A stretch of 5,718 nucleotides of DNA from UBA6911 sp964481255. GTDB taxonomy: Bacteria > Acidobacteriota > UBA6911. Position 1 is the first letter of the stretch, and each line of letters begins with the position of its first letter. Below are positions 1 through 5,679 of the stretch, one piece after another. The stretch spans positions 1 through 5,718 of the forward strand of contig CAYZTZ010000182.1 in the NCBI GenBank assembly GCA_964481255.1, in the 5' to 3' direction. Below the pieces are notes generated by a model. It was given only the letters and a program-made list of their open reading frames with translations, searched no databases and was not told the DNA's origin. The translations under genes were made by a program, and so were the position numbers.

Positions 1-421
1 GGCGGGGCGGGATGACCAGCAGGAGTCTGCAGGGCGCGTTGCGGGAGATGTGCCGGGCGGCCGTCCCCAGCAAAATCTCGCCCAGGGTGCGCCGGTGATG
101 GTAGCCGAGCACCGCAAGATCCGCTTTCCTGCGGCGCATCTCTTCGAGCAGGGCATCGCCGGCGTCATGGGCTCGAAAAACCTGCTTCAGGATTTTCACC
201 CGCGTGCGCCTTGCGACGCGTTCCGCCGCCCGCAGTATGCGCCCGGCCTCTCTTTCCATTTCCGGCACCTCGGCGTCCAGAGGGGTTGGATCCGGCAGCT
301 CGATGACATGGGCCAGAAGCAGCGTCGCGTCGGGAGCGGCCACGCGGCACGCGAGATCCGTCAGCTCGACGGCGTGTTGCAGGGTCTTGAGCCCCACCAG
401 GATCCTCTTGGCTTTTCTCAT
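1..421 (-). CDS. Universal stress protein (UspA family), 3' end beyond window
   Basis: The reading frame starts at the ATG at 421 and stays open for 140 codons to the left edge, so the C-terminus is missing or nearly complete (UspA proteins are usually about 140-160 residues). The fold pattern is that of UspA: an N-terminal strand RILVGLKT (6-13), a long helix, a second strand LLLAHVIELP (34-43), then the C-terminal strand DLAVLGYHH (101-109) and LLGTAARHI (117-125), ending in a strand CRLLLVIPP. The family's ATP loop is G-2x-G-9x-G-S/T. Here it reads G106, H109, G119, T120, so the second glycine is histidine. The N-terminal Asp of the usual VD-S motif is also absent (K12 in its place), so ATP binding is doubtful. 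These are cytoplasmic, usually dimeric stress proteins of poorly defined action. The gene lies 34 bases downstream of dgt with a strong ribosome site, so the two are probably cotranscribed. Family assignment is confident; its role is unknown. Confidence 0.88.
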   Translation of the reverse strand, partial: MRKAKRILVGLKTLQHAVELTDLACRVAAPDATLLLAHVIELPDPTPLDAEVPEMEREAGRILRAAERVARRTRVKILKQVFRAHDAGDALLEEMRRRKADLAVLGYHHRRTLGEILLGTAARHISRNAPCRLLLVIPPR

Positions 422-427
422 TGCGGT

Positions 428-435
428 CTCCTCCC
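428..435 (-). promoter_or_regulatory. Strong Shine-Dalgarno site of the universal stress protein gene
   Basis: On the minus strand the bases read GGGAGGAG, six bases ahead of the ATG at 421. This is a near-perfect anti-16S match at good spacing. It fixes the start codon and suggests efficient translation, in contrast to the poor site ahead of dgt. It lies wholly in the 34-base gap after the dgt stop codon. Confidence 0.8.
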
Positions 436-455
436 GCGAAAGGACGTCCCTCGCA

Positions 456-1796
456 TCAGATGAAGTCAAAAATGGAGGATGCTTTGGAGCCGCGCAACAG
501 GGCGTGCAGCCTCAGAGCGTCCATGTCCGTCAATAGAGCCAGGAAATTGCACACGGCCCGCGCCGCCTCCATTTGCCCTCCCTGGAAGCACTCCTCAATC
601 GTGGAACGGTAGTACCTGGGGAAAAGGGCGCTGCTCTTCTTGTCGCAGACCTCTTCCATGAACAAATGGAACAGGTCCCGCAGAATCTCCCGGCCCTTGG
701 CGCTCATGGCGGCCACGCGGGGATCGGTGATCACCGCCTCCCAGATGACGGACTTGCAGAGAACCGACAGGATGCGCGCCTCATCCGGAACGCACAGGCG
801 CCAGGAAAAATCCGCGCGGGAGCCGCCGTCCAGGGGCTCCGCCGAAACCGACAGGATCAGGTCGTTGAGGATGTTGCGCATCGCGGATTTCCTGTAGGCG
901 CGTTCGTCGCCCTGTTCGGGAAAGCGGATTCTCCGCTCCAGGTCAAGCAGACGCTCGCACACCTCCGAAAATCCCAGCTTCGGGACGGCCTCTTCCCCGC
1001 GGGTTTCCTCGTAGTGAGCGTAGACGCGCCTGGCAAAGCGCGCGTCTTCAAGGTCGCCGGGGTGGAGGAATTGTCCCTGGAGCGCGTCTTCCACGTCGTG
1101 CACCGAATAGGCGCAGTCGTCGGCCCAATCCAGGATCTGGCACACGATCGAGGTGCGGGGCTGGGTGTTCTCTTTTCCGGCACGCGATTTCAGGATTCCG
1201 CCGCCGCGGTAAAGCGCCCACCGGGCCATGGCCTGATCCGAGGCGAAGATGAACTTGTCGTTCCTGATATCCTGTTTATAGGGGTACTTCAGCACGCCGG
1301 TCAGCGTTGCCCGCGTCAGATTAAGACCCGGATAGGAGGGGGACTTGGGTTCGGCCGCCACAAGAATATGGAAAGTCTGGGCATTGCCCTCAAAGCGGAG
1401 GGCGTTGCTTCCCGTTAACCGGGCCCGGCGGCTCACCTCGCGCATGCACGCGTCGAGAGTCTGTTCGCCGGCATGGCCGAAAGGCGGGTGGCCCAGGTCG
1501 TGGGCGAGCGCGACCGCCTCCGCCAGTTCCGGCGCCAGGCAGCGATCGAGGGGAGGATGTTCGACGAGAAGATTGACGGTGATCGCCCGGGCGATCTGCG
1601 CCACTTCGACGCTGTGAGTCAGCCGCGTGCGGTAAAAATCGGCCTGGCCGATTCCGAAGACCTGCGTCTTGCCCTGGAGCCTCCGAAACGCCGCGCTGTG
1701 CAGAATCCTGTCCCGGTCCCTTTCCGTGGGATGCCGATGATCCCGCGGGGAAGCCGGATTTTCGGGGTATCGTCGTTCCAGTAAAAATTCGTCCAT
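456..1796 (-). CDS. dgt: dGTPase-type HD-domain deoxynucleoside triphosphate triphosphohydrolase
   Basis: This 446-residue protein matches the Dgt family, which cleaves dNTPs to a deoxynucleoside plus tripolyphosphate in the cytoplasm. The family signature is visible in order. The N-terminal block ERDRDRILHSAAFRRLQGKT (25-44) is followed by RTRLTHSVEVAQIAR with metal ligand H61. Next comes ALAHDLGHPPFGHAGE with H99-D100 and the family histidines H103 and H108, then RFEGNAQTF (134-142), GLNLTRATL (157-165), and DWADDCAYSVHDVEDA (223-238) with the final HD-domain aspartate. All HD metal ligands are present, so the enzyme should be active. Length is within the usual range. The ATG at 1796 puts MDEFLLERRY just before the conserved block, as in relatives; only a weak purine stretch (GGGGCGG) precedes it. 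Family knowledge places it in dNTP pool control, and some dGTPases limit phages. Substrate preference cannot be read from sequence; many members are not dGTP-specific. It is followed closely by the universal stress protein gene and sits 133 bases after a LOG-family gene. Confidence 0.92.
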   Translation of the reverse strand: MDEFLLERRYPENPASPRDHRHPTERDRDRILHSAAFRRLQGKTQVFGIGQADFYRTRLTHSVEVAQIARAITVNLLVEHPPLDRCLAPELAEAVALAHDLGHPPFGHAGEQTLDACMREVSRRARLTGSNALRFEGNAQTFHILVAAEPKSPSYPGLNLTRATLTGVLKYPYKQDIRNDKFIFASDQAMARWALYRGGGILKSRAGKENTQPRTSIVCQILDWADDCAYSVHDVEDALQGQFLHPGDLEDARFARRVYAHYEETRGEEAVPKLGFSEVCERLLDLERRIRFPEQGDERAYRKSAMRNILNDLILSVSAEPLDGGSRADFSWRLCVPDEARILSVLCKSVIWEAVITDPRVAAMSAKGREILRDLFHLFMEEVCDKKSSALFPRYYRSTIEECFQGGQMEAARAVCNFLALLTDMDALRLHALLRGSKASSIFDFI

Positions 1797-1833
1797 AAAC
1801 CGCCCCAGCCGAAAAACCAGAGTCGGAGCCTTG

Positions 1834-1862
1834 GGTATAAGATTACCGCAGGGATGGGGAAA
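1834..1862 (-). promoter_or_regulatory. Candidate dgt promoter (weak match)
   Basis: On the minus strand, TTTCCC (1862-1857) and TATACC (1839-1834) are separated by 17 bases. They match the sigma-70 boxes at 3/6 and 4/6. A start near 1827 would give a leader of about 30 bases for dgt. The -35 half overlaps the left arm of the inverted repeat at 1854-1897. This is an inference from weak matches only; read-through from upstream genes is an alternative. Confidence 0.25.
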
Positions 1863-1897
1863 TTACTCCGGCAAAAACGGGCCGCGGATTTCCCCAT
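1854..1897. repeat. Perfect 10-bp inverted repeat between the LOG gene and dgt
   Basis: ATGGGGAAAT at 1854-1863 is exactly mirrored by ATTTCCCCAT at 1888-1897, around a 24-base centre. There is no T-run after either arm on either strand, so it does not look like an intrinsic terminator. Its position ahead of dgt, overlapping a possible -35 box, fits an operator or an mRNA leader hairpin. The repeat is seen directly; its function is inferred. Confidence 0.5.
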
Positions 1898-1929
1898 GCC
1901 CGGAAAAACCCTCGCGACGATCCCGGGCG

Positions 1930-2760
1930 CTAGAGATTATGGATCCGCGTGAGCGTGTCTTTCAGGTAGTCAAAGGCCTCCTGCGGGTCGTCGGCGTAGT
2001 GAAAGAGGTCCAGATCCCGCGGCGCAATCGTCCCCCATTGCACCAGGGTGTCGAAATTCAGCACCTGCCTCCAATATTCGGATCCGTAAATCAGAACCGG
2101 CAACGGCCTGGGGTGCTTGCGTGTCTGAACCAGCGTCAGCACTTCAAAAGCCTCGTCCAGGGTCCCGAACCCTCCGGGGAAAATCACGAGCGCCAAGGCC
2201 GGGTACACGAACCAGAATTTGCGCATGAAAAAGTAATGGAACTCGAAAGCCAGCTCCTTCGGAACGTAAGGGTTGATTCTCTGTTCCATGGGGAGGCTTA
2301 TGGAAAGCCCGATCGACTGGCCGCCGGCTTGCAGGGCGCCCCGGTTGGCGGCCTCCATGATCCCCGGCCCCCCTCCGGAACATATCATCAGCCGCTTGTG
2401 TGCCCCGTTCAATGTCTTGGCCCAGCGCACAATCATTTGCGCCAGAGTCGAGGCGTCCTCGTAATAGCGGGACAACACCACGGCCCGCTCCGCCAGACGC
2501 ATCTCGGCGTCGGAGGGCTTTTCGCCGCCGCCCTCTTCCTCAAGCCGCCGCCTCATATTGAGGAGTCTTTTCTCGCTTTCTTCCCGCGGTAGAATGCGGG
2601 CCGAACCGAAAAACACGATGGTGTCCTGCACGCGCTCGCGTTTCAGCCGGCTGGCGGGCTCCAGATATTCGCTGAGTATGCGGATCAAGCGCGCGTCCTC
2701 GCTCTGCAGAAATGCGGCATTCTTATAGGCCTTAGGCGGTCGCTCCTGATTCTTTCCCAT
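1930..2760 (-). CDS. LOG-family Rossmann-fold nucleotide hydrolase (TIGR00730-type)
   Basis: This 276-residue cytoplasmic protein has both LOG signatures. SGGGPGIMEAANRGA (128-142) is the phosphate-binding loop. PGGFGTLDE (195-203) ends in the family's catalytic glutamate, E203; R180-K181 in FFMRKFWF supplies the usual upstream arginine. Characterised LOG proteins cleave nucleoside 5'-monophosphates to the free base and ribose 5-phosphate, classically cytokinin ribotides. Bacterial members are often labelled lysine decarboxylases by mistake; this is not one. About 45 residues precede the first core strand TIVFFGSARI (47-56), and a charged helical stretch (58-100) follows, so this is the longer bacterial subtype rather than the ~190-residue plant-like form. 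The ATG at 2760 has GGGAG eight bases upstream (2773-2769), which supports the start. Neighbours are thiD upstream and dgt downstream on the same strand. The true substrate (AMP, other NMPs or a modified nucleotide) is not evident. Confidence 0.88.
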   Translation of the reverse strand: MGKNQERPPKAYKNAAFLQSEDARLIRILSEYLEPASRLKRERVQDTIVFFGSARILPREESEKRLLNMRRRLEEEGGGEKPSDAEMRLAERAVVLSRYYEDASTLAQMIVRWAKTLNGAHKRLMICSGGGPGIMEAANRGALQAGGQSIGLSISLPMEQRINPYVPKELAFEFHYFFMRKFWFVYPALALVIFPGGFGTLDEAFEVLTLVQTRKHPRPLPVLIYGSEYWRQVLNFDTLVQWGTIAPRDLDLFHYADDPQEAFDYLKDTLTRIHNL

Positions 2761-2779
2761 CCCGCTTTCTCCCGGAGAG

Positions 2780-2828
2780 GTTCGCGGGGATGCGCGCCGA
2801 TCGCCATCCGCATCGGCGCCTGGCGAAC
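2780..2828. repeat. Nested inverted repeat in the thiD-LOG gene gap
   Basis: An inner 8-bp perfect repeat, GCGCCGAT (2794-2801) and ATCGGCGC (2812-2819), flanks a 10-base loop. An outer 6-bp repeat, GTTCGC (2780-2785) and GCGAAC (2823-2828), encloses it. A further AGGTTC/GAACCT pair (2778-2783 and 2841-2846) offers an alternative outer stem. In minus-strand RNA the structure would sit in the leader of the LOG gene, about 20 bases ahead of its start. No T-run follows, so a simple terminator is unlikely. It could be a leader hairpin, an mRNA processing site or a protein-binding site. Confidence 0.5.
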
Positions 2829-2874
2829 AAGCGTCTCCGTGAACCTGAAAACACCCTCATGGACACAGTATTAT

Positions 2875-3666
2875 CTATCGCGATTCGTCGATCGTCGCGT
2901 GATGATTGACCGGGCCCGAGCCTTTGCCGATACCTGGATGGGTCGCGATCGCCCGAGTGACGAACCGTTTCGCGATATCCACGGCGTCGATAAGGCCTCC
3001 GCCCTTCGCCAGTTCCGCGGTGATACATGCGGAGTAAGTGCAGCCCGTCCCGTGCGTGTGCCTCGTGTCCAGCCGCGGCGCCCGATACAATTTGAATTCG
3101 CCCTTCCAGAAAAGGACATCCACGGCCTCCCCTTCGAGATGGCCCCCCTTGACAAGAACCGCCTCGGGGCCGAGGGCGGAGATTCTCACGGCGGCCTCCC
3201 GCATCGCCGCCGGATCGCGCACCTCCATCCCTGCAAGCACGCCGGCCTCCTGCAGATTGGGAGTCACCAAAAACGCCCGGGGCAGCAAAAGCCCGGCCAG
3301 CGCCTTCCAGGCCTCTTCCGAAATCAGGGGTTTTCCATGCTTGCTGAACATGACCGGATCGACCACGAGAGGGAATGTAAAATCGCGCGCCTTATCGGCT
3401 ACCAGCTTGACGATCTCGACATCCCCCAGAGCCCCCGTCTTCGCGGCGGAGGGCGGCACGTCTTCCAGGACGGCCTCAAGCTGATCCGCGACGATTTGCG
3501 GGGAAAGGCATTGCACGGTGCGGATCTGCACCGTGTTCTGCGCCGTAACCAGGGTGATCACGCTGGTCCCGTAGACTCCCCTCTGGTGAAAAGTCTTCAG
3601 ATCCGCCTGAATACCCGCACCCCCGGAGGGATCCGAGCCGGCTATGGTCAGGGCTATCGGCATCAT
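2875..3666 (-). CDS. thiD: Hydroxymethylpyrimidine / phosphomethylpyrimidine kinase
   Basis: This 263-residue ribokinase-fold enzyme phosphorylates 4-amino-5-hydroxymethyl-2-methylpyrimidine, and then its monophosphate, to the diphosphate used in thiamine synthesis. Family motifs run throughout. LTIAGSDPSGGAGIQADLKT (6-25) is the substrate-side glycine-rich block. TAQNT (41-45) carries a glutamine in the pyrimidine pocket, VVDPVM (101-106) and TPNLQE (135-140) follow, and VLVKGGH (170-176) precedes the anion hole HTHGTGCTYSA (203-213) with C209. Length is normal and the ends are complete. Two ATGs lie in tandem at 3666 and 3663. GGAGG lies ten bases ahead of the first, which is therefore preferred. 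The kinase has no ThiE domain and no other thiamine gene is in view, so it may serve salvage or complete a pathway encoded elsewhere. An extended -10 element lies about 45 bases upstream. Confusion with pyridoxal kinase (PdxK type) is possible but less likely given these motifs. Confidence 0.96.
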   Translation of the reverse strand: MMPIALTIAGSDPSGGAGIQADLKTFHQRGVYGTSVITLVTAQNTVQIRTVQCLSPQIVADQLEAVLEDVPPSAAKTGALGDVEIVKLVADKARDFTFPLVVDPVMFSKHGKPLISEEAWKALAGLLLPRAFLVTPNLQEAGVLAGMEVRDPAAMREAAVRISALGPEAVLVKGGHLEGEAVDVLFWKGEFKLYRAPRLDTRHTHGTGCTYSACITAELAKGGGLIDAVDIAKRFVTRAIATHPGIGKGSGPVNHHATIDESR

Positions 3667-3676
3667 TACAAAGATT

Positions 3677-3681
3677 CCTCC
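3677..3681 (-). promoter_or_regulatory. Shine-Dalgarno site deciding the thiD start
   Basis: GGAGG on the minus strand is ten bases from the ATG at 3666 and thirteen from the second, adjacent in-frame ATG at 3663. The spacing favours the first. The bases TAATG at the start also form a stop codon for a meaningless upstream frame. Confidence 0.6.
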
Positions 3682-3708
3682 AGAAGGCGCGGCCTGGGCG
3701 AAGCAATC

Positions 3709-3717
3709 ATTGTATCA
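3709..3717 (-). promoter_or_regulatory. Extended -10 promoter element for thiD
   Basis: The minus strand reads TGATACAAT, that is TG-n-TACAAT, an extended -10 with 5/6 match in the hexamer. No good -35 is seen 16-18 bases upstream, which is acceptable for extended -10 promoters. Transcription would begin near 3702, giving a leader of roughly 36 bases. That is too short to hold a TPP riboswitch. Confidence 0.45.
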
Positions 3718-3791
3718 GACTCCGGCTCCGGGAAATGCCGGAACGTTTCATGAATACCGCGCCCCCATTTTCCCGTGTCTCCCCGGGTCCC

Positions 3792-3809
3792 CCGCACAAC
3801 GTCCGCACA
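3792..3809. repeat. Direct repeat CCGCACA, 11-base period
   Basis: CCGCACA occurs at 3792-3798 and again at 3803-3809, starting 11 bases apart, about one helical turn. Such spacing suits tandem binding of a regulator on one DNA face. It is a short repeat in GC-rich DNA and could be chance. Confidence 0.3.
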
Positions 3810-3822
3810 TCCTGCATTCAGG

Positions 3823-3839
3823 GGTTGAGCCGTTGAACC
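3823..3839. repeat. Imperfect 17-base dyad, possible operator
   Basis: GGTTGAGCCGTTGAACC pairs at six of eight symmetric positions around a central base, with perfect GGTT/AACC ends. It lies centrally between the two divergent genes, where a shared regulator could act. No specific regulator family is recognised, and none is encoded in the window. Confidence 0.3.
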
Positions 3840-3906
3840 GAAGGAGATCGCGCGCCCCGCGCCGCCGGATATTGAATCTATGGGTGCTTTGAATCCCAAG
3901 CCGTAT

Positions 3907-3912
3907 TACAAT
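3907..3912 (+). promoter_or_regulatory. Candidate -10 box (TACAAT) of the MFS gene
   Basis: TACAAT matches the -10 consensus at 5/6. No convincing -35 is found at 16-18 bases; a TTGAAT at 3889 is too close (12 bases). If used, transcription would start near 3919 and give a leader of about 50 bases ahead of the ATG at 3968. It would also rule out the upstream in-frame ATG at 3911, which lies inside the box. Confidence 0.3.
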
Positions 3913-3967
3913 GCCCCCGACAGGCCGCAGCAGCCGCTCATTCGAACGACGATCAGGACGTCAGGCC

Positions 3968-5419
3968 ATGCCGGAAGAAAGGCCGAACCCGGATTTTGAA
4001 GCCGCTGCCGAGCGCAGGGACGCGCGAAACGCCCTGATCGCCTCTTTTCTCGGCTGGACTCTGGACGCGTTCGATTTCTTCATCGTCGTGATGGTCCTGA
4101 CGGAAATCGCCGCAGAATTCCAATGCAGCAACGCCCAGATAGCCCTCACCCTGACGGCGACGCTGGCCTTCAGGCCTGTGGGCGCCTTCATTTTCGGCCT
4201 GATGGCCGACCGGTACGGCCGCCGCACCCCCTTGATGATCGACGTGCTTTTCTATTCGGTCATCGAAATAGCGTCGGGGCTCGCGCCGAATTACACGACC
4301 TTCCTCATTTTGCGCGCGCTGTTCGGCATCGGCATGGGCGGGGAGTGGGGAGTCGGAGCCTCCCTGGCTATGGAGGCCGCGCCGTCCCGCTGGCGCGGCA
4401 TTCTCTCCGGCATCCTCCAGGAAGGTTACGCGGTCGGTTATATCCTCGCTTCCCTGGCCTACTTCGTCGTTTTCCCTCTTCTGGGGTGGCGCGCCATGTT
4501 TTTCATCGGCGGAGCCCCGGCCATCCTGGCCTGGTATATCCGCCGCAACGTCAAGGAATCCAAGGTATGGGAAAGGGCCCGGCGGAAAGACTGGAGCGCG
4601 CTTTGGCCTTTGATCCGCTCTCACGCGCGCGCCTATGCCATGATCGCCGCCGCAGCCGCCGCGGCGGATCTCGCCCGCATGAACATGGCTGCCTGGCTTG
4701 CCGGGCACCCGGGCGGGGCGGCAGGGATCCTTTTGCGGTCGCCGCACGCCTGCGCCGTTTTCGTCGCGGCCCTGCTGATCGCTTTCATGGCGGACGTGAC
4801 CTGGCATGTCGCCGAAGGTCATCGCGGCCTCTTTTTCTACCTGGTTGCTCTAATGACCATGATGAACTTTGTCGCGCATGGAACTCAGGACATGTTTCCC
4901 ACCTTTCTGAAAGTCCACCGCGGTTTCTCGCCCCGGCGGACGGCGATCGTGACCATCATCGCAAACTTCGGGGCCATGGCCGGCGGCCTTTGCTTCGGGC
5001 TGTTCTCCGATCGCTTCGGGAGGCGGCGCGGAATCGTAACGGCCCTGCTTCTCGCCATCCTCATCATCCCCCTCTGGGCCTATGGACCGTCTACGGCGTA
5101 TCTGGCCCTGGGCGCTTTCATGATACAGTTCATGGTCCAGGGCGCCTGGGGCATTATCCCGGCGCACATCACGGAACTTTCTCCCGATTCCGTCCGCGGA
5201 TTCTTTCCCGGGTTCGCCTACCAATGCGGCGTTCTGCTGGCCGGGAGCGTCGGTTATCTGGAAGCCCTTTTCGCCGAGCGGATGAACTATGCGAACGCCA
5301 TGGCGGTGACGGCGCTGACCGTCTTCATTCTGTGCGCCGCCGTTGCGGCGCTGGGCAAAGAGAAAAAGGGGATCGAGTTCGGCGGGGGAGAGCCGGCAAA
5401 ACCCCATGCCGGAAAATGA
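3968..5419 (+). CDS. MFS transporter, SHS (lactate/sialate-type) family
   Basis: This 483-residue inner-membrane carrier probably cotransports an organic acid with protons. The first helix, with LGWTLDAFDFF (28-38), is characteristic of the SHS family (NanT, JEN1). MFS loop signatures follow at DRYGRR (81-86) and DRFGRRR (348-354). GIGMGGEWGVGA (120-131) is the conserved helix-4 segment, and HGTQDMFPTFL (304-314) marks helix 7 and its loop. About six helices lie at 22-191 and six at 288-462. Between the halves is a long region (about 192-287) with two further hydrophobic stretches near 219-243 and 259-279. The extra pair recalls E. coli NanT, which has been modelled with 14 helices. The ATG at 3968 is chosen over the in-frame ATG at 3911. 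It has AGGA nine bases upstream, while the earlier one lacks a ribosome site, overlaps a -10-like box and would add 19 arginine-rich residues. The gene stands alone, divergent from thiD. The substrate is not deducible; a monocarboxylate is the best guess. Confidence 0.85.
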   Translation: MPEERPNPDFEAAAERRDARNALIASFLGWTLDAFDFFIVVMVLTEIAAEFQCSNAQIALTLTATLAFRPVGAFIFGLMADRYGRRTPLMIDVLFYSVIEIASGLAPNYTTFLILRALFGIGMGGEWGVGASLAMEAAPSRWRGILSGILQEGYAVGYILASLAYFVVFPLLGWRAMFFIGGAPAILAWYIRRNVKESKVWERARRKDWSALWPLIRSHARAYAMIAAAAAAADLARMNMAAWLAGHPGGAAGILLRSPHACAVFVAALLIAFMADVTWHVAEGHRGLFFYLVALMTMMNFVAHGTQDMFPTFLKVHRGFSPRRTAIVTIIANFGAMAGGLCFGLFSDRFGRRRGIVTALLLAILIIPLWAYGPSTAYLALGAFMIQFMVQGAWGIIPAHITELSPDSVRGFFPGFAYQCGVLLAGSVGYLEALFAERMNYANAMAVTALTVFILCAAVAALGKEKKGIEFGGGEPAKPHAGK

Positions 5420-5679
5420 ACATTCCGCCCGAAGATCAGGTAGTTTCAGAAGGCCCCAGGATGGCAGCGGCGTCCGGATTGGGGCGCCATCAAGAGGCCC
5501 GGAATCGGCCGCAAAATGCGCGGCCGGCCCTGAAAGGGTCGAATCCGGGCGCAACCCATACAGCGTTGAAGCAAGGCTTAACCCCGGGCTTTGCGACAAA
5601 ACCCGTTCGGGGCTTCATGAATCAGCAGCTCACGCCGTAGAATCGGCCCTCCGGCAATGACGTGCCCCTGCGCGACGGC
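5420..5679. other. Noncoding region between convergent genes
   Basis: No protein-like frame was recognised in these 260 bases after the MFS stop codon. The stretch is rich in inverted repeats: GATGGC/GCCATC (5460-5465 and 5486-5491), the strong hairpin at 5497-5550, and CCCCG/CGGGG (5582-5586 and 5608-5612). None is followed by a plus-strand T-run. It probably holds the 3' ends of the two convergent transcripts. Confidence 0.55.
5497..5550. repeat. Strong imperfect hairpin downstream of the MFS gene
   Basis: GCCCGGAATCGGCC (5497-5510) pairs with GGTCGAATCCGGGC (5537-5550): 14 positions with one A-A mismatch and one G-U pair, around a 26-base loop. A competing perfect 7-bp stem, CGGCCGC (5506-5512) with GCGGCCG (5520-5526), lies partly inside. 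The segment AATCCGG (5542-5548) can also pair with CCGGATT at 5474-5480. There is no T-tract, so it is not a textbook terminator. It may stabilise the transporter mRNA 3' end or act in Rho-linked termination. Confidence 0.5.

Larger units (their letters stand above)
3667..3967. other. Divergent intergenic region between thiD and the MFS gene
   Basis: These 301 bases separate two divergently read genes. They hold the thiD ribosome site and extended -10 box at the left, and a TACAAT box facing the transporter at 3907. Between them lie short repeats: CCGCACA twice (3792-3798 and 3803-3809), an imperfect dyad (3823-3839) and TTGAATC twice (3872-3878 and 3889-3895). I looked for the TPP riboswitch core on both strands and did not recognise it. 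Short frames across the region show no family resemblance. Confidence 0.7.

Noticed and set aside
573..1418. A 281-codon frame antisense to dgt
   Set aside because: It lies wholly inside the coding region of dgt, whose catalytic motifs are intact, and its translation resembles no family I know.
2761..2874. GGTTCGC-like stretch considered as part of a tRNA T-arm
   Set aside because: No acceptor stem, anticodon arm or CCA-proximal pairing could be built around it.
3666..3899. A 77-codon minus-strand frame whose stop overlaps the thiD ATG (TAATG), suggesting a leader peptide coupled to thiD
   Set aside because: It covers the likely thiD promoter and has no convincing ribosome site or protein-like composition, so the overlap is probably chance.
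3911..3967. A 19-residue N-terminal extension of the MFS protein from the ATG at 3911
   Set aside because: There is no ribosome site ahead of it, the ATG overlaps a TACAAT box, and the added residues are arginine- and serine-rich and unlike the family N-terminus.
3953..4822. A 289-codon frame antisense to the MFS gene
   Set aside because: It has low-complexity, charged, glycine-rich composition typical of an antisense shadow, with no domain.
5595..5613. Possible intrinsic terminator on the minus strand (CCC-GAAC-GGG followed by TTTT)
   Set aside because: The stem has only three firm base pairs with a tetraloop, too weak to call, although it lies downstream of the possible gene entering from the right.
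4123..5640. A 505-codon open frame on the plus strand overlapping the MFS gene in another frame
   Set aside because: It is rich in Arg, His, Gly and Pro, has no recognisable domain, and covers a gene whose MFS signatures are clear. Long shadow frames are expected in GC-rich DNA.
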